DNA of 52,746 nucleotides from Mucilaginibacter sp. (GCF_025362475.1 NZ_JANYGH010000024.1:66164-118909), one strand, 5' to 3'. Numbered from the stretch's first letter, positions 27,306-35,889 are shown. The notes: generated by a model from the letters alone, not told the origin. Program-made: numbers and translations.

Positions 27306-28433
27306 ATGGCTTTAACTACTGAAAGATTTACAGCGCTCGATATCTTCCGCGGAATGACCATCTGCTTCATGATCATTGTGAATGCACCCGGTTCGGGCGC
27401 AAACGTATGGACACCGCTTGATCATGCCCCATGGATAGGTTTTACTCCAACCGATCTTGTTTTTCCATCTTTCTTATTCGCTGTTGGTAACGCGCTCAGC
27501 TTCTCTAAAAAGAAGTTTGAGAGTGATGCGGCTTTTATAAGTAAGATCTTTAAAAGAACGGTTATTATATTTTTACTCGGTTACCTCATGTATTGGTTCC
27601 CGTTCTTCCATCGTGTAAATGATGGCTGGGCCTTTAACTCATTAAGTCATACCCGTATTATGGGCGTATTACAACGCATTGCCCTGTGTTATTTTTTCGG
27701 CGCTTTGATAGTTCATTATTGTTCTCAAAAAACAGCTGTAATTATCTCAGTATTACTTTTAGTTGGCTACTGGGCATTTTTAGTCCTGTTTGGCGAAGCC
27801 GGTAAGGAGTTCACGATGCTGGGCAATGCCGGTACAAAGCTTGATATTGTATTATTGGGCAACGATCATTTATACCACGATAAAGGCGGCCCCATTGCCT
27901 TTGATCCCGAAGGCTTATTAAGTACGTTAACGGGCATCGTGAATGTAATTGGTGGCTTTTTAGCGGGTGCGTTTATCCAGCGTAAAGGAAAAAACTATGA
28001 AACAGTGGCTAAACTGTTCTTGTATGGCGGCTTACTGATAGTTGCCGCTTTATTCCTGGGTCAGTTTTTCCCCATAGCCAAAAAATTATGGACAAGCACC
28101 TTTACCTTACTCACCATAGGTATCGACCTGGCCATTTTAGGTCTATTGATATTTATCATCGAGATTGAAAAGATAAAGCGCGGCACCAATTTCTTCCTTA
28201 TCCTTGGTCGTAACTCGCTGGCCATCTACCTGCTATCGGAGTTATTACTCACTGTACTGCAAACCATATGGGTACGCCCCCAATTAAGCTTTTACGATTG
28301 GATAAACCAGGTATTTTACCAGCGCTTATTCCCCGGAGCCCTGGGTACACTGGTATTTGCCATTTGTTATATGATGCTTTGCTGGCTGGTGGCTTATATC
28401 CTCGATAAAAGAAAAATTTATATTAAAATATAG
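27306..28433 (+). CDS. HGSNAT/NagX-like membrane acetyltransferase (DUF5009 type)
   Basis: A 375-residue polytopic membrane protein with about ten hydrophobic segments. The start RFTALDIFRGMTICFMIIVNAPGSG and the loop PLDHAPWIGFTPTDLVFPSFLFAVGNAL carry the conserved His and Asp of the heparan-alpha-glucosaminide N-acetyltransferase family. In lysosomes HGSNAT moves an acetyl group across the membrane to terminal alpha-glucosamine so that NAGLU (GH89) can cut it. Here it sits 9 bases after the GH35 gene in the same run as a GH89 gene, which suggests the same partnership across the inner membrane. NagX-like relatives near GlcNAc catabolism are the alternative. Confidence 0.85.
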   Translation: MALTTERFTALDIFRGMTICFMIIVNAPGSGANVWTPLDHAPWIGFTPTDLVFPSFLFAVGNALSFSKKKFESDAAFISKIFKRTVIIFLLGYLMYWFPFFHRVNDGWAFNSLSHTRIMGVLQRIALCYFFGALIVHYCSQKTAVIISVLLLVGYWAFLVLFGEAGKEFTMLGNAGTKLDIVLLGNDHLYHDKGGPIAFDPEGLLSTLTGIVNVIGGFLAGAFIQRKGKNYETVAKLFLYGGLLIVAALFLGQFFPIAKKLWTSTFTLLTIGIDLAILGLLIFIIEIEKIKRGTNFFLILGRNSLAIYLLSELLLTVLQTIWVRPQLSFYDWINQVFYQRLFPGALGTLVFAICYMMLCWLVAYILDKRKIYIKI

Positions 28434-28463
28434 TGGAGGGCTGAAAGAGTTGAAATCTTATTT

Positions 28464-28511
28464 TTTGAGAATGTTACAAACTGGTAATTTGAGAATGTTA
28501 CAAGCGGGTAA
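28464..28511 (+). repeat. Tandem direct repeat, two 24-bp units
   Basis: Two adjacent 24-base units (28464-28487 and 28488-28511) both start TTTGAGAATGTTACAA and differ at only three positions. It lies just before the palindromic elements upstream of the GH92 gene. Confidence 0.8.
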
Positions 28512-28525
28512 AATACCTACTCAAC

Positions 28526-28620
28526 CGTCATTGCGAGGCACGAAGCAATCCCAAACTGTACAGGGTGGATTTGCAAAGTTACTCTGTAAGGAGGGGATTG
28601 CTTCGTGCCTCGCAATGACG
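28526..28620. repeat. Palindromic element, GTCATTGCGA type, perfect 27-bp arms
   Basis: The arms at 28526-28552 and 28594-28620 pair perfectly (CGTCATTGCGAGGCACGAAG with its complement) around a 41-base centre. A degenerate relative is at 13645. It lies between the acetyltransferase and GH92 genes. Confidence 0.9.
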
Positions 28621-28656
28621 GGTATGTTATTAATGTACTTGTATAAAAAAAGCCCT

Positions 28657-28748
28657 GTCATCCTGAACATAGTGAAGGATCTATTCGCAGACTTTACAGG
28701 GCGAAGAAGCATGGCGGACAATAGATCCTTCACTACGTTCAGGATGAC
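28657..28748. repeat. Palindromic element, GTCATCCTGA type, overlapping the GH92 start
   Basis: The 29-bp arms at 28657-28685 and 28720-28748 pair with one mismatch. The centre (CGCAGACTTTACAGGGCGAA) matches the copies at 40436 and 50551. The end AGGATGAC supplies the ATG at 28744, which is the best start codon of the GH92 gene. Similarity to the tail of other copies continues to about 28791. Confidence 0.88.
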
Positions 28749-31700
28749 AAATCTTTCAAAGCGTTATTTCGCTTTCGGTGTCCCCCGGATTTCCCCGCTC
28801 TCAATAACCACCTGTTTATTCATTTCAAAACAGCTCTTCAAACAGTTTTTTGCTTTAACCGCAGTGTTGACACTGTTGTTAAACTATGATGTTTCTGCCC
28901 AACAGGCAGATCACCTGCCTTATGTAAACCCATTTATTGGCACTGCAAAAAGCGATGTCTTTACCAAATGGGGAAGCGAAGGTGGTACGTATCCGGGAGC
29001 AGTCGCGCCATCGGGCTTTATCCAGTTAAGTCCCGAAACAAGGGTTGCAAAGGGATATAACTACAACGATAGCAGCATTTACTACTTCAGCTGTTTTAGG
29101 CACATGAGTGGTTTTCCCGAAGGCTCTGCGGGCCGGTTTTATGTTATGCCTGTCGGCAAGAGTGCCACATTTGAAGCCGGTAAATACAGCAGGAAGTTTT
29201 CGCATGCCAATGAAACCGCAAGCCCTGGCTATTATAAAGTAATATTTGATGACGACCGCACCATAGTCGAAGCCACAACCACGGCGAGGACAGGTATTTT
29301 TAAATTCACCTTTACGGCAGATAATATCCCGCAGCTATTCATCGCTGATGCCGGCGAGATCAGTGTAATCTCCTCAAAAACACTACATGCTGCGAACGGT
29401 AACACCGTCATCAACTTTTCTGAAAACTCTACATCAAAAAAGCAGGTTGAAGGCGGTTGGATCTTCACTTTTCCATCAACAGTAAAGCAAAATAAAGTTA
29501 TTGAGGTTAAATTAAGCACGTCTTCGGTTAGTTATGCAAGCGCTCAAAACAATATCAATAAAGAAATTGGAGCTTTAACATTTAACCAGGTACGCCAACA
29601 AACGAGGGATAAATGGCTTAAAAAGCTGGCCGTTGTTGATGTAACAGATAGTAATGAACAACATAAAACTGTTTTTTATACCGCACTTTATCATTCACTT
29701 TTAATACCATGGGTTATTAATGATGTGGATGGCCGTTATAAAGGTTTCGATGGTAAAATCCACCAAAAAGCAGGCGCCGATCAATACGGGGCTTTCTCGC
29801 CCTGGGATACTTTCCGTTCCCTGCACCCCCTGCTTACCCTGCTTTACCCGGATAAACAAAAAGATGTTGTTTTATCTATGCTGGATATTTATAAGCAAAC
29901 CGGCCACCTGCCTACCGAATCAATGACCGGTAACCATGCTATCCCCATCATTGTGGATACCTACCTGAAAGGTATTACCGGTTTTGATAAACAACTGGCT
30001 TATACAGCCATGAAAAAGAGTATTGTTGAGCCGCCATTTATACAGCCGGATATGGAGATCTATCAGCAACATGGGTACATTCCATTTACCCGTTCAGAAT
30101 CGGTAACCCGCACAGTTGAATACGCTTATGATGATTGGGCCTTATCGCAGTTTGCCAAAAATATCATCCGCAACGATAAAGACTACCAGCTTTTATTAAA
30201 CCGGAGTTACAATTACAGGAACCTCCTGAACAATGATGAATTGTTGCTATTGCCCCGTAACAACCATGAGTTTAAGTTGCAGCCGGGGATGTCGGGCTAT
30301 AAAGAGGGAGACAAATGGGTATACTCCTACTTTGTTCCACATAACGCGAAAGACTTGATCAACCTTACCGGTGGCAATGAACAATTTGCCAGCGGGCTTG
30401 ATTCGGCGCTGACTAACAATGTAATCCCCTTTGATAACGAAACCGTATTTCATTTGCCTTACCTGTTTAACGAGGCTGGTAAACCTGCATTAACACAAAG
30501 ATGGGTACGGCAGATCATGCTTAACCGTTACAGTGCTAAACCAGGAGGCTTACCTGGTAATGACGACCTTGGCTCAACATCCAGCTGGTATATTTTTAGC
30601 GCTATGGGCATTTACCCTGCCTGCCCGGGCCGGCCCTATTACGCCATAGGCGCACCTTTATTTCAATCGGTAACACTCCACCTTTCAAACGGCAAAAATT
30701 TCACCATTAACAGCGCCAATACCGCCTTAAAAAATAACTATGTGCAATCGTTAAGTGTAAACGGAAACGCCTGGCAGCAGCTAACAATACCACATTCAAT
30801 TTTAACAAAGGGCGGCTCCATGACGTTTGCTATGGGTAGCCAGGAAAGCAAGTGGCCGGTGAATAAAGATCAGGCCCTGTTATCAGAAACGAAACAAAAC
30901 CCGGATTTTAAGATCCTGAATTATACGGTTTCAAAAAATAGTGTGGAGCCAAACGAGCCGGTTACCATACATTTTTCTATCGCCAACAGTGGCAGCACCG
31001 GTGTAAAAATTGTTACCCTGTTTGTAAACGGAAAGCCTTATGGCTACAAAAACTGCATGGTGGTTTCCGGAGGCGTTAAAAATGATTCTCTCATATGCCG
31101 GCTTTATCCCGAAGGTAAAACCGAACTTCAATTGCAAGGCATGGCACCCGTAACGGTTAATGTAAAACTACCCGCAACGCCATCTGCCCATCCGTTTAAA
31201 ATTACAGATTTGGCTGCAAAGCCAATGGTTAAGCTTAACCAGGAGCAACAGGTTACCTATATCATTCAAAATATTGATGGTTTAAACCGAACTTTTAATA
31301 TCCCGGTGATGATGAATGACTCCTTGCTTTTTACCGATACCATAATGCTTGCAGCAGGCGAAAGAAAAAGTATTGCACACACTTTGCCCTGCACTGTAAA
31401 AGGATTCAAGCACATCAGGGTTGATGATACCAGGGTAGACTATAAAGTATACTATGATCATAAAGAATCGCTTCTGCTTGACCTTTCCGCTATTGGCTAT
31501 AATTCAGATAAGCTGGTAACAGATAATTCGGGATACCATAATAATGGACATATTATGCTTACAAATAATTTCGTTGAAGATAAGAAAGCTGTAAAATTAA
31601 GATTTGAGGAAAATATTTTTGTTGAAGTTCCCAATTCGGCAAGTCTGGATAATATGGGCGAAACCATCACGATGATGGGATGGATTTACCCAACAGGAAA

Positions 31701-32097
31701 TGAAGACGGACTGGTTGATATGATAACCAAAGGTGATAGCCACGTTTTGCAGGTAACTGACCATAAAACCCTCACCTTTTTTGCCGGCGGCTGGGGACGC
31801 GGAGATTGTACAGTTAACCTGCCCGCAAACTGGAAAAACAACTGGCACCATATAGCAGGAGTATGCACCGGTAAAACACTTTACTTATACATTGACGGTG
31901 CATTGGCATGTAAAACGATAGTAGAAAATGATGCCGACCTATCCAACGGTAACAAGTGGACACTGGGCAGGAATGAGGAATTCCCCGCTGAAAGAATATT
32001 TCATGGATACCTGGATAAGGTAAAAGTATTTAAAGAACCCTTAACTCCCGAAGAAATTAGCGCGATTGTCAACAGTGAGCGTGGTAGTTTTAAATAG
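28744..32097 (+). CDS. GH92 alpha-mannosidase with C-terminal LamG-like domain
   Basis: From ATG 28744 the product has 1117 residues. The open frame reaches back to 28450, but that part is translated repeat DNA, so 28744 is preferred even though it lies in a repeat arm. An export signal follows about 33 residues in (FKQFFALTAVLTLLLNYDVSAQ), which makes an unusually long leader. GH92 signatures are YVNPFIGTAK, GSEGGTYPGAVAPSGFIQLSPETR, HMSGFPEGSAG, FSPWDTFRSLHPLLTL and GNDDLGSTSSWYIFSAMGIYP (GNDDLG at residues 605-610, holding the catalytic-base Asp pair). A CARDB-like and a LamG-like domain (from about 920) follow. It removes alpha-mannose from N-glycan-like chains. Confidence 0.92.
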   Translation: MTNLSKRYFAFGVPRISPLSITTCLFISKQLFKQFFALTAVLTLLLNYDVSAQQADHLPYVNPFIGTAKSDVFTKWGSEGGTYPGAVAPSGFIQLSPETRVAKGYNYNDSSIYYFSCFRHMSGFPEGSAGRFYVMPVGKSATFEAGKYSRKFSHANETASPGYYKVIFDDDRTIVEATTTARTGIFKFTFTADNIPQLFIADAGEISVISSKTLHAANGNTVINFSENSTSKKQVEGGWIFTFPSTVKQNKVIEVKLSTSSVSYASAQNNINKEIGALTFNQVRQQTRDKWLKKLAVVDVTDSNEQHKTVFYTALYHSLLIPWVINDVDGRYKGFDGKIHQKAGADQYGAFSPWDTFRSLHPLLTLLYPDKQKDVVLSMLDIYKQTGHLPTESMTGNHAIPIIVDTYLKGITGFDKQLAYTAMKKSIVEPPFIQPDMEIYQQHGYIPFTRSESVTRTVEYAYDDWALSQFAKNIIRNDKDYQLLLNRSYNYRNLLNNDELLLLPRNNHEFKLQPGMSGYKEGDKWVYSYFVPHNAKDLINLTGGNEQFASGLDSALTNNVIPFDNETVFHLPYLFNEAGKPALTQRWVRQIMLNRYSAKPGGLPGNDDLGSTSSWYIFSAMGIYPACPGRPYYAIGAPLFQSVTLHLSNGKNFTINSANTALKNNYVQSLSVNGNAWQQLTIPHSILTKGGSMTFAMGSQESKWPVNKDQALLSETKQNPDFKILNYTVSKNSVEPNEPVTIHFSIANSGSTGVKIVTLFVNGKPYGYKNCMVVSGGVKNDSLICRLYPEGKTELQLQGMAPVTVNVKLPATPSAHPFKITDLAAKPMVKLNQEQQVTYIIQNIDGLNRTFNIPVMMNDSLLFTDTIMLAAGERKSIAHTLPCTVKGFKHIRVDDTRVDYKVYYDHKESLLLDLSAIGYNSDKLVTDNSGYHNNGHIMLTNNFVEDKKAVKLRFEENIFVEVPNSASLDNMGETITMMGWIYPTGNEDGLVDMITKGDSHVLQVTDHKTLTFFAGGWGRGDCTVNLPANWKNNWHHIAGVCTGKTLYLYIDGALACKTIVENDADLSNGNKWTLGRNEEFPAERIFHGYLDKVKVFKEPLTPEEISAIVNSERGSFK

Positions 32098-32137
32098 CGG
32101 GAGCAAATCATATGTACTATGCCTTTAGCCACCAGGA

Positions 32138-32178
32138 ACATTTCCCGAATAATGCAGGTTGTATTATTCGGGAAATGT
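32138..32178. terminator. Strong hairpin downstream of GH92 gene
   Basis: A perfect 16-bp stem, ACATTTCCCGAATAAT with ATTATTCGGGAAATGT, has a 9-base loop and lies 41 bases past the GH92 stop. No T-run follows, so it may stabilise or process the 3' end rather than terminate by itself. Confidence 0.5.
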
Positions 32179-32335
32179 AAAATGGAATGATGGCAACAAA
32201 CGCAGGAGTAATCTTGAAAGATCGTTTTTGTTGTTTAAAGACGGCAAGACTACCCATTTATTTGCGGCTACCAGTGCAAGCGGCAAGCCTTATCAACCGA
32301 AAAGATCATGGAATATGGTTATCCAAAGCAAATAA
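32164..32335 (+). pseudogene. Remnant of a glycoside-hydrolase C-terminus (copy 1)
   Basis: There is no complete gene here, but one frame reads WNDGNKRRSNLERSFLLF, then KDGKTTHLFAATSASG and SWNMVIQSK before a stop at 32333-32335. The LER-LLF-DGKxTHLF-AAT...SWNM pattern resembles the last strand of five-bladed beta-propeller glycoside hydrolases (GH43/GH117-like). The family assignment is an inference from pattern alone. A second, shorter remnant with the same ending is at 34031-34126, so the remnant was duplicated along with the downstream stress genes. The rest of the gap to 32478 is AT-rich DNA that probably holds the promoter of the response regulator. Confidence 0.6.
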
Positions 32336-32478
32336 TAAACAATAACTGCAACTATAACAAAACAAATTACCGATTTTAACCTTTAATTAAAATACATTCA
32401 AGTCGCATTAATTATATATTTATATCGTATATAATTAAAACGTTACGTATTAATCTCTAACTAATTATTGTTTACGCT

Positions 32479-32853
32479 ATGCCTAAAACAATCTTATTTA
32501 TTGAAGACAATAAAGAGATCAGGGAAAGCACGGTGGAACTTCTTGAATTGGAAGGCTATAACGTATTGGTAGTTGACAATGGCTATGATGGAATTAATAT
32601 CGCTAAGAATAATCTCCCTGACTTAGTTATAAGTGATGTTATAATGCCGGGCATTACCGGTTACCAGGTTTTTGAATCACTGCTACAGGATGAAAGCACC
32701 CGGCTCATCCCCTTTATTTTTACATCAGCGATGTCTGAAAAATCTGATGTAAAAAAAGCGTTCGCTATTGGGATGTGTCATTACCTGATCAAACCCTATG
32801 ATGACAAGGAGCTTTTTAAGATAATTGAAAAAATACTGACACCCGTTTTATAG
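32479..32853 (+). CDS. Single-domain response regulator (CheY-like receiver)
   Basis: A 124-residue receiver domain with no output domain. Acidic pocket residues Glu9-Asp10 (LFIEDNKEIRE), phosphoacceptor Asp53 (LVISDVIMPGITG), the switch Ser/Thr in FIFTSAMSEKSD and the conserved Lys in YLIKPYDDKEL are all present, so it should accept phosphate. No histidine kinase is nearby, so its partner lies elsewhere. It stands upstream of a universal stress protein gene. A duplicated copy of this segment (34031-35313) has lost the receiver gene except for its last bases. Confidence 0.93.
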   Translation: MPKTILFIEDNKEIRESTVELLELEGYNVLVVDNGYDGINIAKNNLPDLVISDVIMPGITGYQVFESLLQDESTRLIPFIFTSAMSEKSDVKKAFAIGMCHYLIKPYDDKELFKIIEKILTPVL

Positions 32854-33030
32854 TCTCCCTTTTGCATTAATATATACTTCATTCTTTCTTTGGATCTAAA
32901 AAATGTGCTGTAGATCAATTTACAGTATGATGAATATCACCTACGCTATATGATGGAATAGTCATATTTGTTCTGTCCCCCAGCTACTTTACATAACCTA
33001 AAGTATACGCTTTAATCTAATAGACCTATC

Positions 33031-33894
33031 ATGAAAAAGATACTTGTACTAACCAATTTTAGTGATAATTCCAGTCATGCAGCAGCTGCTGCTGTTCCGC
33101 TTTGCGCTAAACTAAATTCAAACATCATTCTGTTTAATACTTTTATTAGTCAGCCGGTTTTATCCGAGTTTGGCGGCTCGCCATATGTCATTGAGCGGAT
33201 GTTATGGGAAGATGAAAGCGAGCAAAAAATGGATTTTTTGAAAGAAGATCTGCAACTACTTATTGAAGCACTACTCCCAAACCAGCACCGCCCCACTATT
33301 GACTGCCAGCGAGAGGAAGGAAGCCTTAAATTCCTGTTAGATTCTTTTAAAGAAAGAAAGGATATAGAATTGATTATAATGGGTGCCCGTACAGGCAGCA
33401 CGATGGAACATTTGCTTATTGGCAGCGATACAAGCTTAGTGATAAACCGTACTAACCGGCCTGTTATCGTTATACCGGAAAATACAGACCTGGGAGCATT
33501 AAAAAAAGTAACCATTGCCTGTGATTTTGACGATAGCGATATCAATGCAGTACATTACTTAATCCAATTAGGTCGTATTTTTCATTTTCAGCTCGAAATT
33601 GTGCATGTATCACTATGGGGGCACAACGATGGCAACAACATAGAAAAGAAACGCAAATTTATCGATCAGGTGTCCAGGTTCGGGTATGAGTATGTCACTT
33701 ATCAAATTCTTGCCGGCAAGGAGTTAATTAATCGCCTTAACCGCCATTGCAAAGAAAGCAAAACAGATTTGTTGGTACTGGTGCACGACAAGCATAGCCT
33801 TTTGAACAGGATATTTAAAAGCACTAACACTGATGAGTTGTTAAAGCAACAACAGGTGCCCGTAATGATTATTCCTTCGGTGATGAAAGATTAA
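33031..33894 (+). CDS. Tandem-domain universal stress protein, copy 1
   Basis: A 287-residue cytosolic protein made of two UspA domains. Domain 1 starts KKILVLTNFSDNSSHAAAAAV and ends with IIMGARTGSTMEHLLIGSDTSLVINRTNRPVIVIP, whose Gly-rich loop is the nucleotide-binding type. Domain 2 starts KKVTIACDFDDSDINAVHYL and ends KQQQVPVMIIPS without a clear nucleotide loop. Such proteins help cells through starvation and oxygen stress, with no defined enzymatic role. It is a close paralogue of the protein at 34450, arising from a segmental duplication. A receiver gene precedes it by 177 bases. Confidence 0.92.
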   Translation: MKKILVLTNFSDNSSHAAAAAVPLCAKLNSNIILFNTFISQPVLSEFGGSPYVIERMLWEDESEQKMDFLKEDLQLLIEALLPNQHRPTIDCQREEGSLKFLLDSFKERKDIELIIMGARTGSTMEHLLIGSDTSLVINRTNRPVIVIPENTDLGALKKVTIACDFDDSDINAVHYLIQLGRIFHFQLEIVHVSLWGHNDGNNIEKKRKFIDQVSRFGYEYVTYQILAGKELINRLNRHCKESKTDLLVLVHDKHSLLNRIFKSTNTDELLKQQQVPVMIIPSVMKD

Positions 33895-34449
33895 ATGAAT
33901 GTTGTTAAATAAAAAGATGCCTATTTTTTCGGAAAATCAAAATCCTATTCTTTACGAAATTAATTTAAACCTACCCCTATCGGATTAAACAAAAGTGGCG
34001 TTGATAACCGGGACCGGCCCTGGCATAGGCAAATTGCCTCCTTTATTTGCGGCTACCGGTGCAGCCAGCATTCCTTACGATTGGTCAAAATCATGGAATA
34101 TGATTATTAAATCAAATAAAAAATAATAATTTCAATTATAACAAAACAAATTGCCGGCTTTAACCTTTAATTAAATACATTCTATTTATAAAAATACTAG
34201 AAACAAATTAGGTAGCATATAATATTAGAATATTTGGGGGAAAATGCCAAAACCTGCCTTATAATTCTCTTTTAAAATCCTTTTCTAAAAATATACTTCT
34301 TTCGCTTCCCCAGCCGTCTGCTCAAAAATACGTTCAGATCCATTATTTAGTATGATGATTATAGCCTTCGCACGGGTATTAATTGGACATATTTACTTCA
34401 CAGCCAGAAATATAACTATTAATTAATAATATTTCTTTTAAAAAACACC
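33895..34449. other. Duplicated intergenic region with remnants (555 bp)
   Basis: No gene is seen here. It holds the second glycoside-hydrolase remnant (34031-34126), a shared downstream stretch (34140-34188, matching 32346-32400), the last bases of a lost receiver gene (34242-34274) and the upstream region of the second stress gene. The last part aligns with the region before 33031 (for example AGTATGATGA at both). Confidence 0.75.
34031..34126 (+). pseudogene. Remnant of a glycoside-hydrolase C-terminus (copy 2)
   Basis: One frame reads LPPLFAATGAASIPYDWSK and SWNMIIKSNKK before a stop, matching the end of the remnant at 32164-32335. The DNA after both stops is also alike (for example ATAACAAAACAAATT, then TTTAACCTTTAATTAAA). 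It marks the left part of the second copy of a segmental duplication. Confidence 0.6.
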
Positions 34450-35313
34450 TTGAGAAAGATACTTGTGCTAACCAATTTTACCGAAAATGCCAATCATGCA
34501 GCAACAGTTGCCGTTTCATTTTGTGCTCAGCTATATTCAAACATCATACTGTTAAACACATTCATCAGCCGGCCTGTTCTGGCCGGATTTGGAAGCATAC
34601 CATGTGCCGTTGATGAGATGTTGTGGGAAAATGAAAGCCATAAAAAACTAAATTTCCTGAAAGAAGATTTAGAAGAGCTTATTAAAACACTCCCTGCAGA
34701 TCATCATCACCCCAGTATTGATTGCCGGTACGAGGAAGGGAGCCTTAGGTATCAGTTAGAGTTTTTTAAGAACAAAAAGGATATCGAATTTATTATCATG
34801 GGCGCCCGGGCGGGCAGTACGATGGAACATTTGTTGATTGGCAATGATACCAGTGTTGTGCTCAATCGTGCCAGCCGCCCCGTTATCATCATCCCCGGAG
34901 GTACCAACCTGGGACAATTTAAAAAAGTAACCTTTGCCTGCGATTTTAACGACACCGATCTGGATGCAGTGCATTACCTTGTTCAATTGGGCCGCATCTT
35001 TCATTTTCAAATCGAAATTGTGTATGTATCCCTCTGGGAACATAATAACGAGCAGAATATAGAGAAGAAAACAACCTTTATTAGCCAGGTTGCCCGATTT
35101 GGGTATCCGGGTATCACTTATCGAACCATCGTTGGCGAAGAATTGATTAATCGTCTTAACCGCCTTTGCAAAGAAAACAAAACCGACTTGCTTGTGCTGA
35201 TACACGACAGGTTTAGCCTTTTGAACCGAATATTTAAAAGCACAAACGCCAATGAACTGTTAAAGCGACAACAGGTTCCGGTTATGATCATTCCCTCCAT
35301 GATGAGAGATTAA
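34450..35313 (+). CDS. Tandem-domain universal stress protein, copy 2
   Basis: A 287-residue paralogue of the protein at 33031, equal in length and collinear throughout: RKILVLTNFTENANHAATVAV, IIMGARAGSTMEHLLIGNDTSVVLNRASRPVIIIP, KKVTFACDFNDTDLDAVHYL and RQQVPVMIIPSMMRD. The start codon is TTG, where copy 1 has ATG; no in-frame ATG fits the conserved start, so expression may be weaker. It carries the nucleotide-binding loop in domain 1 only. The upstream receiver gene present in copy 1 is missing here. A bidirectional terminator follows at 35440. Confidence 0.9.
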   Translation: MRKILVLTNFTENANHAATVAVSFCAQLYSNIILLNTFISRPVLAGFGSIPCAVDEMLWENESHKKLNFLKEDLEELIKTLPADHHHPSIDCRYEEGSLRYQLEFFKNKKDIEFIIMGARAGSTMEHLLIGNDTSVVLNRASRPVIIIPGGTNLGQFKKVTFACDFNDTDLDAVHYLVQLGRIFHFQIEIVYVSLWEHNNEQNIEKKTTFISQVARFGYPGITYRTIVGEELINRLNRLCKENKTDLLVLIHDRFSLLNRIFKSTNANELLKRQQVPVMIIPSMMRD

Positions 35314-35439
35314 TAAATGTTCTTAAACACCCCGGGCGTCAGTTATCAACCCGCAGGCTTAATTAATAGAAGTGTTATAATGCAGATAACTGTTGGGGCG
35401 GCCTATTAATGCCCCTTAAATTATTATATAGCATAAAAC

Positions 35440-35473
35440 AGGGCTGTACTTTAATTGGCTACAGTCCTATTTT
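35440..35473. terminator. Bidirectional terminator between convergent genes
   Basis: The stem AGGGCTGTA/TACAGTCCT (one G-T pair) has an 11-base loop. It is followed by ATTTT on the plus strand, and by GTTTTAT on the minus strand. It lies between the plus-strand stress gene and the minus-strand coiled-coil gene. Confidence 0.65.
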
Positions 35474-35508
35474 GGCAGGTACTTACGGAAAGGATTACCA
35501 TCTGCGAA

Positions 35509-35889
35509 TTATAACCACTTAGCGGCAAAATGGTTAAACTCATGCCGCAATTCGTTGATCATTTTTTCCTCCGTTACATAATCATCCGAAAGCTGATTAT
35601 AAACGGTGAGTTCCCTGTCGTCAATAAATTCCGGGGAGGCGCTGATTTCATTTTCCAATACCCCCTGATTTCCACGGATCCTGTGTTTTAGCCCATCCAG
35701 GTAATCACGGTGGATAATCAACTGGTTCTGAAAATGTTCAACATTTTCGCCAACCTCCCGGCCGGTATTGCCGCCGGCGACTTCTTCCAGTCGTTCCCGC
35801 AAAAAATTTAGTTCCAGCTCGTAAAAACCGAGCCCTCTCATCCACGCATTATGCGCAAATTTTAAATGTTTTGTACTGATCTGTTTCAT
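35509..35889 (-). CDS. Small helical protein of unknown function
   Basis: A 126-residue protein I do not recognise as a named family. It is charged and predicted to be almost wholly helical, with heptad-like stretches (ELELNFLRERLEEVAGG, NVEHFQNQLIIHRDYLDGLKHRI, EEKMINELRHEFNHFAAKWL), so a coiled coil or four-helix bundle is likely. There is no signal peptide. It is transcribed away from the two stress proteins and lies 96 bases downstream of the alcohol dehydrogenase gene on the same strand, and may share its transcript. A stress-related role is only suggested by the neighbours. Confidence 0.7.
   Translation of the reverse strand: MKQISTKHLKFAHNAWMRGLGFYELELNFLRERLEEVAGGNTGREVGENVEHFQNQLIIHRDYLDGLKHRIRGNQGVLENEISASPEFIDDRELTVYNQLSDDYVTEEKMINELRHEFNHFAAKWL

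Noticed and set aside
28450..28743. The upstream extension of the GH92 open frame
   Set aside because: It is the in-frame translation of a tandem repeat and two palindromes, and a signal peptide lies downstream, so it is unlikely to be part of the protein.
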